NCBI GenBank assembly: GCA_032622095.1
Contig: CP136061.1
Location: 58,239,301-58,303,300, forward strand
Reading direction: 5' to 3'
Length of the DNA: 64,000 nt
Source of the DNA: Siphonodentalium dalli
Taxonomy: Eukaryota; Mollusca; Scaphopoda; Gadilida; Siphonodentaliidae
Under the pieces are notes generated by a model that ran no database searches, was not told the DNA's origin, and saw only the letters and a program-made list of their open reading frames with translations. Position 1 is the first letter of the stretch, and each line of letters starts with the position of its first letter. Of this stretch, positions 9,711-20,716 are shown piece after piece. The position numbers and the translations under genes are program-made.

Positions 9711-11288
9711 ATAGAGGGGTGTTAATCTCGAGTATCAGTCAACAGAGGGGTATGAATATATCGTGCTAGTTAACAGAAGGGTGTTAATTCTGCGTACCAG
9801 AGGGATGAGAATCCCGCATGCAGGGGGTGTGAGTACCGTGTACCAGTTAACAGAGTGTGTGAATCCCGTGTACCAGTTAACATAGAGTGTGAATCCCGCG
9901 TGTCAGTTAACAGAGGGGCATTAATCCCGCATACCAGTTGACAGAGGGGTGTGAATCCCGCATACCAGTTAACAGAGGGGCATTAATCCCGCATACCAGT
10001 TGACAGAGGGTGTGAATCCCGCATACCAGTTAACAGAGGGCCATTAATCCCGCATACCAGTTGGCAATGGGGTGTGAATCCCGCATACCAGTTAACAGAG
10101 GGGCAATAATCGCGCATACCAGTTGACATAGGGGTGTGAAAATCCCGCATACCAATTAACAGAGGCTGTGAATCATGCATACCAGTTAACAGAGGGGGCA
10201 TCAATCCCGCGGACACAGATGGGAATGAATCCCGCGTATCAGTTAACATAGTGTGTGAATGCCGCCTACCAGTTAACAGAGGAGTGTGAATCCAGCGTAC
10301 CAGTTAACAGATGGTGTGAATCATGCGTACCATGCAGTTAACAGATGAGTGGGAATCCCGCGTACCAGTTAACAGATGGTGTGAATCATGCGTACCAGTT
10401 CAAGATCACCGAATCATGCGTACCAGTCAACAGAGGGGTGTGAATCCCGAGTATCAGTTAACAGTGGGGTATGAATACCGCGTATCAGTTAACAGATGGT
10501 GTGAATCCCGAGTACCAGTTAACAGATGGTGTTATCGAATCATGCGTACCAGTTAACAAAGTGGTGTGAATCCCGCGTACCAATTAACAGTGCATGGGTA
10601 TGAATCCCGCGTACCAGTTAACAGATGGGTGTGAATCCCGAGTACCAGTTAACAGAGGGTGTGAATCATGCGCACCAGTTAACAGAGGGTGTGAATCCCG
10701 CGTACCAGATAACATATTGTGTGAATCCTGCGTATCAGATGGGTGAGAATCCTGCGTACCAGTTAACAGAGGGGTATGAATCCCGCGTATACCAGTTAAC
10801 AGAGTGGTATGAATCCCGCGTATAACAGTTAACAGAGGGTGAAAATACCGCGTACCAGTTAACAGATGGTGTAAATTCCGTGTACAAGTTAACAGGGGGT
10901 GTGAATCCCGCATATATACCAGTTAACAGAGGGGTGAGAATCCCGCGCACCAGTTAACAGAGGGGTGTGCATCCCGCGCACTAGTTAACAGAGGGGTGTG
11001 AATCAAGCGTACCAGTTAACAGAGGAGTGTGAATCCCGCGCACATGTTAACAGAGGGTGTGAATCACGAGTTCCAGTTAACATAGGGGTGTGAATGCCGC
11101 GTACCAGTTAACAGAGGGTGTGAATCAAGCGTACCAGTTAACAGAGGGGTGTGAATGCCGCGTACCAGTTAACAGAGGGTGTGAATCAAGCGTACCAGTT
11201 AACAGAGGGATGTGAATGCCGCGTACCAGTTATCAGAGGGGTGTGAATCCCGCGTACCACTTCAAGATCCCCCGAATCCTGCATACCA
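9711..11288 (+). repeat. ~30-bp minisatellite array 1
   Basis: About fifty imperfect tandem units have the theme GAATCCCGCGTACCAGTTAA followed by CAGAGGGGTGT. Unit length drifts between about 27 and 36 bp, and shared variants (GCATTAATCCCGCATACC, GAATCATGCGTACC, GAATCAAGCGTACC) alternate as higher-order pairs. Frames on either strand look like short peptide repeats but shift often, so it is not coding. It sits in intron 2 between the LINE and exon 3a. Confidence 0.9.
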
Positions 11289-11683
11289 GAATAAATTGGG
11301 GGGGGGGGGGTGACACCGGCATGTGAGACTCCAAATTTAAAGGCATAGTCCGGTTATTTTGAAGTCGCTTAAATTAAAGTCAAGTAATGTTAATGCAGTT
11401 GAGAAAGTAAAAGTCCATATATATATATACAACATAACAGTCCAGCAATGTATTCCTTCTCTACGGCTCGATTTAACTGTTTTGCCATTTCATTTATATA
11501 AATATAACCTAGTCACAGTCGATATCACTATATTTAGAACGTGTTTTGAGTCGATTGCTGAAAGTAGAGTTAAAAAGAGATAAATGATAATACATATGTG
11601 GAAGTCACTCAAAGTAAAAGTGACTCTATAAAAATTGACAAAGTGTATGAAATAATCGGACTATAACTTTTATTTCTTTCTAG
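11289..11683 (+). other. Intron tail before exon 3a
   Basis: A run of 13 G (11298-11310) follows the minisatellite, then about 350 bp that are strongly conserved in the copies at 19500 and 63650, ending in the polypyrimidine tract and AG at 11682-11683. Conservation here reflects recent duplication and does not by itself show function. Confidence 0.6.
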
Positions 11684-11872
11684 ACATTGATGTATATCCC
11701 AGAGCACACTGGACCACGCGCCACCTACCGGATATCGTGTCAGCCAATGGGAACAAACGGGGATTTCTGCTACTTCACTGCGTCACATGAAGAATGTCCA
11801 TGCGCATCAGGATTACACTGCCAGAAAACTTCGCTGTCTTTCTTCGGTCACTGCAAACCTGATATTATATAA
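11684..11872 (+). CDS. Astakine/prokineticin-like gene, exon 3a (terminal)
   Basis: This terminal exon follows a clean TATTTCTTTCTAG acceptor, enters in phase 0 and encodes 62 residues before TAA. It supplies six cysteines in the order C-x9-C-x8-C-P-C-x5-C-x10-C, including CPCASGLHC and FFGHC. With exon 2 this completes the ten-cysteine prokineticin/astakine pattern, C-x7-C-x4-CC-x21-C-x9-C-x8-C-x-C-x5-C-x10-C. By family knowledge the fold has five disulfides and acts as a secreted ligand. The receptor and role here are unknown. The vertebrate-type conserved N-terminal hexapeptide is absent, which favours an astakine-type label. A duplicate exon with the same coding sequence is at 19895-20083. 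Confidence 0.75.
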   Translation, partial: TLMYIPEHTGPRATYRISCQPMGTNGDFCYFTASHEECPCASGLHCQKTSLSFFGHCKPDII

Positions 11873-11976
11873 TATATAAATATATCGAGATCTCACTGTC
11901 TATAATCATGCAATGGAAATACATTATTGCTAATGAATGCAGGTGTCTTGTTATAATGAATAAGCTTAGTTGGCGC

Positions 11977-14392
11977 AATCGTCCGTATCCCGCGATTAGA
12001 AACTGTACTCTGTAACCGATGTCCCATATCCGCAAACTCCGTGTGAAATTGTCTCTCCGATGTGCAATGCATCATGCATGTATGGGCGTAGGACGTGGAG
12101 TCTATGTTGTGTACAAATCATGCAATGCATGTAGCCCTGTTCAGTTATCACTGTAACTATATATTCCGCAGGCACCCGGAAATTAATAACGGACGGACAA
12201 AAATGAGACAATGGGCTAATCAAGCCATTGTTTAGAGATTATAAAAAGGGTGCCATTTCCTGCTATGCCTTTTACGAAGCGGCGATGGGTGAAGTCAGTG
12301 CTCAAGAAACCGCCGATTTTTTTTATATGAGATATGGACATTTGAATTAAATTAACTCATTCGATGTCAGATTCGGTCGTACCAAGAATGGGAATGTTCC
12401 CCGCCTGTAATATGTCTGTATTGCCTCTTTCTAAGGAGAGATTGAATATATTACAATAATATACACAGACGACAGTATAAATAGTGATGTGGGTTTTGAG
12501 AAAAAATAACAGGAATATTGAATGTGATGGAAGCTCAGAATGCTGTGTGGTTGGTATGTCGAAATGAGTGATAACTGGACTAAACGACAAATTTTCAAGT
12601 GTGAAAAACTTTCCAGAAATGGTAAATGGAATCTATGTTGTTTGGAAGATCAGGTTTGCGATATATGTTTATTTATGAAATGCTAATTTTTCTCCGATTA
12701 TTTTGACAGAAACATGCGAATATTTTGTCAATTTCAAAAGCGTTTCTGTGGATATCCGAGTCCGTTATCAGATCGAAAATATTTACACATGAACTTTGTT
12801 TAGTTAACCTGGGTGTTGATGTGGGACATGCGGAATACCAACAAATTATTGTTTATGTTTTACCGGTAGTTCATTGTTTTATTTTTCTCGTTTTATTTAC
12901 AAGACAGTTTTTGTTTTACTGTACCACACGCAAAATATTATCAGGAAGTTCCTTATAAACACTCGGGTTTTAACTGTCTGTTTCCAATATATCAATCCTC
13001 GACGACACGAATATTATCTGTGATGTCAATTTACGAATAATTCCATAATATCAAATGACGGAATTATTTAAGATTGATTATGTGATCGAATTGATGTTAT
13101 TGTACGCATCAAATGAATCAGACTCATTTTACTTGCAATATTTATCTATTGAAACATTATATTCTATGCGAAACACGTACTCCCGCTCGATTTAGGGTAG
13201 GTGAGAAGTAGATGTGGGTTATGAGAGACACATTTACACAAGCTGGTCAGTGCGCGCGTAATCGGCGTTTATAAAAGAAAATTACCAGACATTTGTACAT
13301 TAACGTAATTTTTTTAATGAATCCGTGTGAAATATATATTACTGAAATATCTCGCCAACATGGGTGCATTGGAACTGTTATGTAGAGTGGGATGTCATAA
13401 TGACAACAAACTGAATAAAACATTTGATGTTTATTTGAATAACATTTTTTACAGTCATCAACAACAATTAATTTGTTATTACTATGAATATGGATATGCC
13501 ACGTACAGCTAATATCACAATTTATCACATAATTAGCCCATAAAACCAGTTTAGTAATTATCGATAAGACACACGTGTAATATCAGTGCGTGTGATGACA
13601 TCACACCATTCTTTAAATGACGTGCGATCGCTGCAGTTTATTATTGTTGTTTTCGATGAATATTTTGCGTTTATTTGATCATGTGATAAAAGGTATCTCG
13701 CACTCGATCTATTTTATACGTAATTTATCAACCTCGTCCACTAAATTTTATTTGAGCCTCGGTAAAAATCGGTTCAAATCGAATTTAGTAAACTTGGTTG
13801 ATAAATTCCATATAAAATAGAAACTCATCTGAGATGCTCAATATCTAAAATTAATAAAGTAACATGTTTGCGGTTTGTATTTGCCCAATTCTCTGGTCAA
13901 TTGTTCTGTGTACATGTAACCGTTTACTATTTGATATACATGTATGGAGTCCAAATATTATAATGAGAATATTGAACATTAAATTAAAATTAAAAACTTT
14001 AGTTACGTTTTGAACATTAAATTCGAAATTTTAGAGTGATGTGAAACACTCCGGTAGGCTGATCAAATAGAAATGGAGAATAATCTTGCTGAAAGTAGTT
14101 ATTTTTACAAATATTATATCCAAATTGACAAAACACACCGTAATTCATATATATTCATTAAATACAGTGACCCCCCGATGGCGAAATCGTTTGTGTTAAT
14201 TTACCGCCGATAGTTGCCTCCCGAATCGGGAAGTAATTTTTTACAATTGAGCGTAGTTCAGACGATGTTTTCTATGATGTGGTACGACGATTTGTTTGAG
14301 ATTTTTGGCAATGTTAGTAGAATTCTACATTCCCCGAGTTGGCATAGCGCCTGCATACTAACTAAACAATTTCACGTGCCCGAACAAGTGCA
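11977..14392. other. No gene recognised
   Basis: This 2.4-kb AT-rich stretch lies between the duplicated block and the tandem 0.5-kb repeat. Open frames are short and not domain-like, and no mobile-element ends were recognised. It may hold 3' untranslated sequence of the gene near its left edge. Confidence 0.5.
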
Positions 14393-14904
14393 TTATATGT
14401 CTTTAACTTATGAATTTTTGTAATGTTATATCCAATTTTTCAGCCATTTGTTAGAACACGATATCGCCACACAAACTACCGAAACCATTTGCGTACATGT
14501 AATATGAACAAACACAAGAAAATTGTAATGCCAACTAAAATAAAATGCGACAACAAAACATGACACGGATATAAAGGCCATAGACACAGATAAACAAATA
14601 TGCATATATACTTCAATATATGAAATTGTTTTTATTATAAAAGATTTGATCTGACAATTCTTTATTCATTGACGAAATCAATCCGGGCCAAATATAGTCT
14701 AAAAAAGCCTACCGCAAGTAATCCTGCGGCAACTCTTTGATGTCGCGGATTATTCACACCTCCCGCTCTGTCCCTGAAAAGAGTAGGTGCCTCTCTGCAA
14801 TGGGATGCAGACCACGGGGTAAACACTGCTGACCACGCTATTAACATGGATGACCACGGCATGAACACGACTTCAACACGGATGACCACGGAGTACACTC
14901 AGAG
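14393..14904. repeat. ~512-bp tandem duplication, unit 1
   Basis: Both units run from ATGTCTTTAACTTATG through GACACGGATATAAAGGCC and CTGCGGCAACTCTTTGATG to a GACCACGG-rich end. A minus-strand open frame (14662-14898, with AGGVNNPRHQRVAAGLLAVG) is conserved in the second unit with a few changes. It might be a remnant of a transposase C-terminus, but I cannot assign it. Confidence 0.7.
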
Positions 14905-15410
14905 TGCATAATATGTCTTTAACTTATGAATTTTTGTAATGTTATATCCAATTTTTCTGCCATTTGTTATATAGAACACGATATCGCCGCACAAACTACC
15001 GAAACCATTTGCGTACATGTAATATGAACAAACACAAGAAAATATTAATGCCAACTAAAATAAAATGCGACAACAAAACATGACACGGATATAAAGGCCA
15101 TAGACACAGATCAACAAATATGCATATATATATATATATATATATAATTAAATATATGAAATTGTTTTTTATTATAAAAGATTTGATCTGACAATTGTTT
15201 ATTCACTGACGAAATAAATCCGGGCCAAATATACCCGAAAAAATCCTACCGCAAGTAATACTGCGGCAACTCTTTGATGTCGCGGATTATTCACACCTCC
15301 CGCACTGTCCCTGAAAAGAGTAGGTGCCGCTCTGCATTGGGGTGCAGACCACGCCGTAAACACGGCTGACCACGCTATTAACACGGCATGAACACGACTT
15401 CAACACGGAT
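14905..15410. repeat. ~512-bp tandem duplication, unit 2
   Basis: Second copy of the preceding unit, with an expanded (AT)n at about 15126-15147 and scattered substitutions. The conserved minus-strand frame is 15199-15384. Confidence 0.7.
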
Positions 15411-15680
15411 GACCCCGGCGTGCACTCGGGTGACCGCGGCATGTACACGCCGTGTTCAAACCGTTTTTGAACACGCTGGCCATTTTGCCGTAATTGATCA
15501 CGCTAAGAACACGACTTCAACACGGATGACCACGGCGTGAACTCGGGTGACCACGGCATGTGCACGCCGTGTTCAAACCGTTTTTGAACACGCTGGGCAT
15601 TTTTCTGAAGTTGACCACGCTAAGACCACGCGCGATTTTTGCGTGTTTTTTCCGTGTTAAAATGTTGGCCACGCGTGGTT
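15405..15680. repeat. CACG-rich block with two 25-bp dyads
   Basis: Words such as GACCACGG, AACACG and CACGCTAAGA recur throughout. Two identical dyads, CGTGTTCAAA + 5 bases + TTTGAACACG, lie at 15451-15475 and 15568-15592, 117 bp apart, as part of a direct repeat. No coding sense is apparent. Confidence 0.65.
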
Positions 15681-15905
15681 TTGAAAAAACCACGGGCCTT
15701 GTACTGTACATCACACTGAATTACATAAAAACGTGTCATTTTAGCTGAGAAATATAATCAAAATTTGAATTTTTTTAAGCTATATAAATGCTGCATACCA
15801 GCCTTGTTGTTGAATCCTGGATACCTAAAATGGGCGTATGAATCCCGAGTACCAGTTAAAATATATACGATTCATGGTTATTTAACACTAACAAGATATG
15901 TTTGA

Positions 15906-16044
15906 CATATTTGCTGCGGTTATGTCCATAACTTCAACACACGAATATCTATCAGACTGAATTGCATCAAAACAATGTTTTGGTGCAATTCAGTCTGATA
16001 GATCTTCGTGCGTTGAAGTTATGGACATTAATGCAGCAAATATG
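15906..16044. repeat. 139-bp palindrome, copy 2
   Basis: Same sequence and geometry as 7693-7831, carried by the segmental duplication. Confidence 0.85.
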
Positions 16045-16162
16045 TTAAAAATGCCTATGAATCCCGAGTACCAGTTAACAGAGAGGTGTGAGTCATGCGT
16101 ACAATGCGTACAAATTGAATTGAAGATCAGCCGAATCCTGCGTACCATCTGTCCGAATTTGT

Positions 16163-17590
16163 CCCCTGTAGTGTGGGAGTACGGCAGGGGGTAATGCTCT
16201 CCCCTTTCCTCTTTGCGATTTATATCAACGATCTTGAAAATTTTCTGCACGATTGTGCAGTTGATGGCCTGACCGAGTTGAACAATGTTTCCCACGACAA
16301 ATTAGGCATTTATTTGAAACTTATATGTTTACTCTACGCCGATGATACTGTCCTATTCGCTGAAGATTGTGTAAGTATGCAACGTACCCTTGACGCTTTC
16401 AGCGACTTTACAGAATCTTGGAAACTGAACGTGAACACTAGTAAAACCAAGGTTATGATTTTCAGCAGGGAGAGGGTGGTGACAGATGTAGAATTCAAAT
16501 TATGCGACAAATCATTAGATATTGTGGACGAGTTTCCTTATTTGGGAGTAAAACTATTTTATACCGGGCGATATCATAATGCAATCAAAATGATTAAAGA
16601 AACCGCTTGTAAAGCCATGTTTGGCTTACTGAGTAAAGTCAGGAAACTAGACGTATCAGTCGAGGTCGCTCTTAAATTGTTCGACTCGACTGTAGTTCCA
16701 ATTTTGTTATATGGCTGCGAAATATGGGGGTTCGAAAATATGAAAGAAATTGAGAGCGTACATTTAAAATTCTGCAAAATATTGATGCACATGAAGACCA
16801 GCACTCCGAATTACATGGTGTATGGGGAACTGGGCAGATACCCATTGGCCATAATGGCAAAGCAGAGAATATTAAGCTACTGGTCGAGACTCATGACGAG
16901 AGATGGGTCCGTTCTGGCCAAGAAACTATATGATATCTTGTTTCGTCTTATGGCACACGACGGTAAACTCTTTAGACATATTAACATTACTAAAACAATA
17001 ATACACTCAGCTGGTTTCGGCGTGGCATGGTCGAATCAGGCACAGTTAATAGACAGCCAGAAAAAAGACATAACCAAAACTTTGATTGACCAGTTTACTC
17101 AGCAATGGTGGTTAGATATAGAATCGTCATCACGAGGAATATTTTACAAAGAACTGAAGTCAACCCTCCGCTTAGAAAACTATATTATCGATTTCCCCTT
17201 CAGTCTGAGAAAATATTTGATAAAAATACGTACATGCAATCATAGATTGGAAGTAGAAACAAGTAGATGGGGAAAGCGAGGAGCAAAAAGAGATTTATGT
17301 AGCTTGTGCAAAAATGAACTGGGTGATGAATACCATTTTGTTATGAAGTGCGCCAACTTGAGGCACCTGCGGGTAAAATACATATCCGAACACTATTGGA
17401 ACCCACCTTCTAAGAAAAAAGTTTTACGAGCTACTGACAAAGTCTGGTCGCGTTGACTTGAGAAAATTAACACTTTTTCTGAAATTAGCGTTCAAATATA
17501 GAAATAGAAATTTATAGCTGAATACATTTTATTAATGTTATTGAAATATCAAGTCAAAATGTTATGGCTGCTGTTGTTGTTGTTGTTAGT
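16163..17590 (+). mobile_element. 5'-truncated LINE, copy 2
   Basis: The open frame 16173-17456 is the same 427-codon RT fragment as the first copy, sharing its truncation point and the same single-base frameshift near the end. It differs in one residue seen by eye (KILMHM instead of KIWMHM). It arose with the segmental duplication, not by a new insertion. Confidence 0.85.
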
Positions 17591-17923
17591 ATTATATTAG
17601 TATTGATATAAGACATCCTCGAAAAGTATCCTGATAGAACGTATTAGATGAATATAAAAACGACGATAATGAGGACTGACGATGGTTAACAGAGAGACTA
17701 CCGCCATATCTATCGACCAATCTTCTTCTATCTTCTTCTATCTTATTCTTCTTCTTCTTATCTTCTTCTTCTTTTCCTCTCATTCTTTTCCTCTTCTTCT
17801 TTTTCTGCTTCTTCTTCATTTTCTGTGTTCTTTTATGTATATGTATATATTTCGCACTAAGCACCTTGTAAATATTGCACATCTCGCCAGTTACATGTGA
17901 ACTCATGTCTTAGAGATTAAAGC

Positions 17924-19501
17924 ATAGAGGGGTGTTAATCTCGAGTATCAGTCAACAGAGGGGTATGAATATATCGTGCTAGTTAACAGAAGGGTGTTAA
18001 TTCTGCGTACCAGAGGGATGAGAATCCCGCATGCAGGGGGTGTGAGTACCGTGTACCAGTTAACAGAGTGTGTGAATCCCGTGTACCAGTTAACATAGAG
18101 TGTGAATCCCGCGTGTCAGTTAACAGAGGGGCATTAATCCCGCATACCAGTTGACAGAGGGGTGTGAATCCCGCATACCAGTTAACAGAGGGGCATTAAT
18201 CCCGCATACCAGTTGACAGAGGGTGTGAATCCCGCATACCAGTTAACAGAGGGCCATTAATCCCGCATACCAGTTGGCAATGGGGTGTGAATCCCGCATA
18301 CCAGTTAACAGAGGGGCAATAATCGCGCATACCAGTTGACATAGGGGTGTGAAAATCCCGCATACCAATTAACAGAGGCTGTGAATCATGCATACCAGTT
18401 AACAGAGGGGGCATCAATCCCGCGGACACAGATGGGAATGAATCCCGCGTATCAGTTAACATAGTGTGTGAATGCCGCCTACCAGTTAACAGAGGAGTGT
18501 GAATCCAGCGTACCAGTTAACAGATGGTGTGAATCATGCGTACCATGCAGTTAACAGATGAGTGGGAATCCCGCGTACCAGTTAACAGATGGTGTGAATC
18601 ATGCGTACCAGTTCAAGATCACCGAATCATGCGTACCAGTCAACAGAGGGGTGTGAATCCCGAGTATCAGTTAACAGTGGGGTATGAATACCGCGTATCA
18701 GTTAACAGATGGTGTGAATCCCGAGTACCAGTTAACAGATGGTGTTATCGAATCATGCGTACCAGTTAACAAAGTGGTGTGAATCCCGCGTACCAATTAA
18801 CAGTGCATGGGTATGAATCCCGCGTACCAGTTAACAGATGGGTGTGAATCCCGAGTACCAGTTAACAGAGGGTGTGAATCATGCGCACCAGTTAACAGAG
18901 GGTGTGAATCCCGCGTACTAGATAACATATTGTGTGAATCCTGCGTATCAGATGGGTGAGAATCCTGCGTACCAGTTAACAGAGGGGTATGAATCCCGCG
19001 TATACCAGTTAACAGAGTGGTATGAATCCCGCGTATAACAGTTAACAGAGGGTGAAAATCCCGCGTACCAGTTAACAGATGGTGTAAATTCCGTGTACAA
19101 GTTAACAGGGGGTGTGAATCCCGCATATATACCAGTTAACAGAGGGGTGAGAATCCCGCGCACCAGTTAACAGAGGGGTGTGCATCCCGCGCACTAGTTA
19201 ACAGAGGGGTGTGAATCAAGCGTACCAGTTAACAGAGGAGTGTGAATCCCGCGCACATGTTAACAGAGGGTGTGAATCACGAGTTCCAGTTAACATAGGG
19301 GTGTGAATGCCGCGTACCAGTTAACAGAGGGTGTGAATCAAGCGTACCAGTTAACAGAGGGGTGTGAATGCCGCGTACCAGTTAACAGAGGGTGTGAATC
19401 AAGCGTACCAGTTAACAGAGGGATGTGAATGCCGCGTACCAGTTATCAGAGGGGTGTGAATCCCGCGTACCACTTCAAGATCCCCCGAATCCTGCATACC
19501 A
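17924..19501 (+). repeat. ~30-bp minisatellite array 2
   Basis: Unit-for-unit copy of array 1, with only a few base changes (for example GTACTAG for GTACCAG near 18916). The unit order is retained, so the two arrays have not yet drifted by unequal exchange. Confidence 0.9.
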
Positions 19502-19894
19502 GAATAAATTGGGGGGGGGGGTGACACCGGCATGTGAGACTCCAAATTTAAAGGCATAGTCCGGTTATTTTGAAGTCGCTTAAATTAAAGTCAAGTAATG
19601 TTAATGCAGTTGAGAAAGTAAAAGTCCATATATATATATACAACATAACAGTCCAGCAATGTATTCCTTCTCTACGGCTCGATTTAACTGTTTTGCCATT
19701 TCATTTATATAAATATAACCTAGTCACAGTCGATATCACTATATTTAGAACGTGTTTTGAGTCGATTGCTGAAAGTAGAGTTAAAAAGAGATAAATGATA
19801 ATACATATGTGGAAGTCACTCAAAGTAAAAGTGACTCTATAAAAATTGACAAAGTGTATGAAATAATCGGACTATAACTTTTATTTCTTTCTAG

Positions 19895-20083
19895 ACATTG
19901 ATGTATATCCCAGAGCACACTGGACCACGCGCCACCTACCGGATATCGTGTCAGCCAATGGGAACAAACGGGGATTTCTGCTACTTCACTGCGTCACATG
20001 AAGAATGTCCATGCGCATCAGGATTACACTGCCAGAAAACTTCGCTGTCTTTCTTCGGTCACTGCAAACCTGATATTATATAA
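19895..20083 (+). CDS. Astakine/prokineticin-like exon 3b (duplicate terminal exon)
   Basis: This is a second copy of the terminal exon with the same acceptor, phase 0, six cysteines and TAA. I see no coding difference from 11684-11872. There is no exon 1 or 2 between 11872 and this exon. It could be an alternative last exon spliced from exon 2a across 13.3 kb, or a silent duplicate. Possible polyadenylation words AATAAA occur downstream at 20363-20368 and 20378-20383, beyond the end of the duplicated block. So the two exons would give different 3' untranslated regions if both are used. Confidence 0.6.
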   Translation, partial: TLMYIPEHTGPRATYRISCQPMGTNGDFCYFTASHEECPCASGLHCQKTSLSFFGHCKPDII

Positions 20084-20187
20084 TATATAAATATATCGAG
20101 ATCTCACTGTCTATAATCATGCAATGGAAATGCATTATTGCTAATGAATGCAGGTGTCTTGTTATAATGAATAAGCTTAGTTGGCGC

Positions 20188-20716
20188 CTTACTAAACAGT
20201 CAATGGTCCTTAACAACAAACGTGCATGGACCTTACAGTAAAAGAGCGAATTTTGATATGCTGTTTATCTATTTAGGAAATAACTCTTGTTTCGATTATG
20301 TTAATGAAGTTTTAACCGAACAGAACAATAAGATTCTATAATATGCTATGAATACGATGCATAATAAAACAGTAATTAATAAATAATTACACGTGAACAG
20401 GGCATGTCTATAATAATTATAACTACATGTGTTTTATTGTGTGATGGCGTGCATAATATTCACTCTGAACTAATATCAAAGAAGCGCCGGGCCACGTTGC
20501 AGATTTTGCTGCGTATGTCAGGGGTATTATTCTTCATTGTACAATTAAATTTCCGATCGTTTGACATACTTGTTAAATTACCTTGATAACTATCAATGGT
20601 TTGGAAAAGTTTACTTCTGATATCGAAATGAAGACAAATCATATTACGCGCGTTAGGGTAATAACTTTTTTATCAACTTAATTGTAAACAAGAGTAATTG
20701 GACAGAAGAAAAATAG
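20188..20716. other. No gene recognised
   Basis: Unique AT-rich sequence after the segmental duplication. It holds two AATAAA words near its left part and otherwise only short frames. Confidence 0.5.

Larger units (their letters stand above)
6582..11683 (+). other. Intron 2 of the astakine-like gene (repeat-filled)
   Basis: The 5.1-kb intron runs from GTAAGC to TTTCTTTCTAG. It holds a 386-bp retroposed insert, a 139-bp palindrome, a truncated LINE, a pyrimidine tract and a minisatellite array. The part from about 7491 onward recurs at 15704-20187. Almost the whole intron recurs after 59328. Confidence 0.65.
15704..20187 (+). repeat. 4.48-kb segmental duplication of 7491-11976
   Basis: Alignment by eye is nearly exact from TGTACATCACACTGAATTAC to GCTTAGTTGGCGC, with an offset of 8213 falling to 8211 from poly-G length. 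It copies most of intron 2 plus exon 3, but not exon 2. Flanks differ on both sides, so this is not a simple 8.2-kb tandem repeat. Few differences were seen, for example Trp to Leu in the RT and one base after exon 3, which points to a recent event. Confidence 0.9.

Noticed and set aside
10584-10913. Open frames in the minisatellite encoding peptide repeats (for example SHPLLTGTRD)
   Set aside because: They arise because the unit is near 30 bp. Frame shifts between units, missing splice signals and equal openness on both strands argue against a protein.
9711-11288. Regular ~30-bp repeats that look like a CRISPR array
   Set aside because: There are no unique spacers. The whole unit repeats with drift, no cas genes exist and the context is a eukaryotic intron.
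7491-20187. Simple 8.2-kb tandem duplication
   Set aside because: Sequence after 11976 does not recur after 20187 and the left flanks also differ, so only the 4.48-kb block is duplicated.
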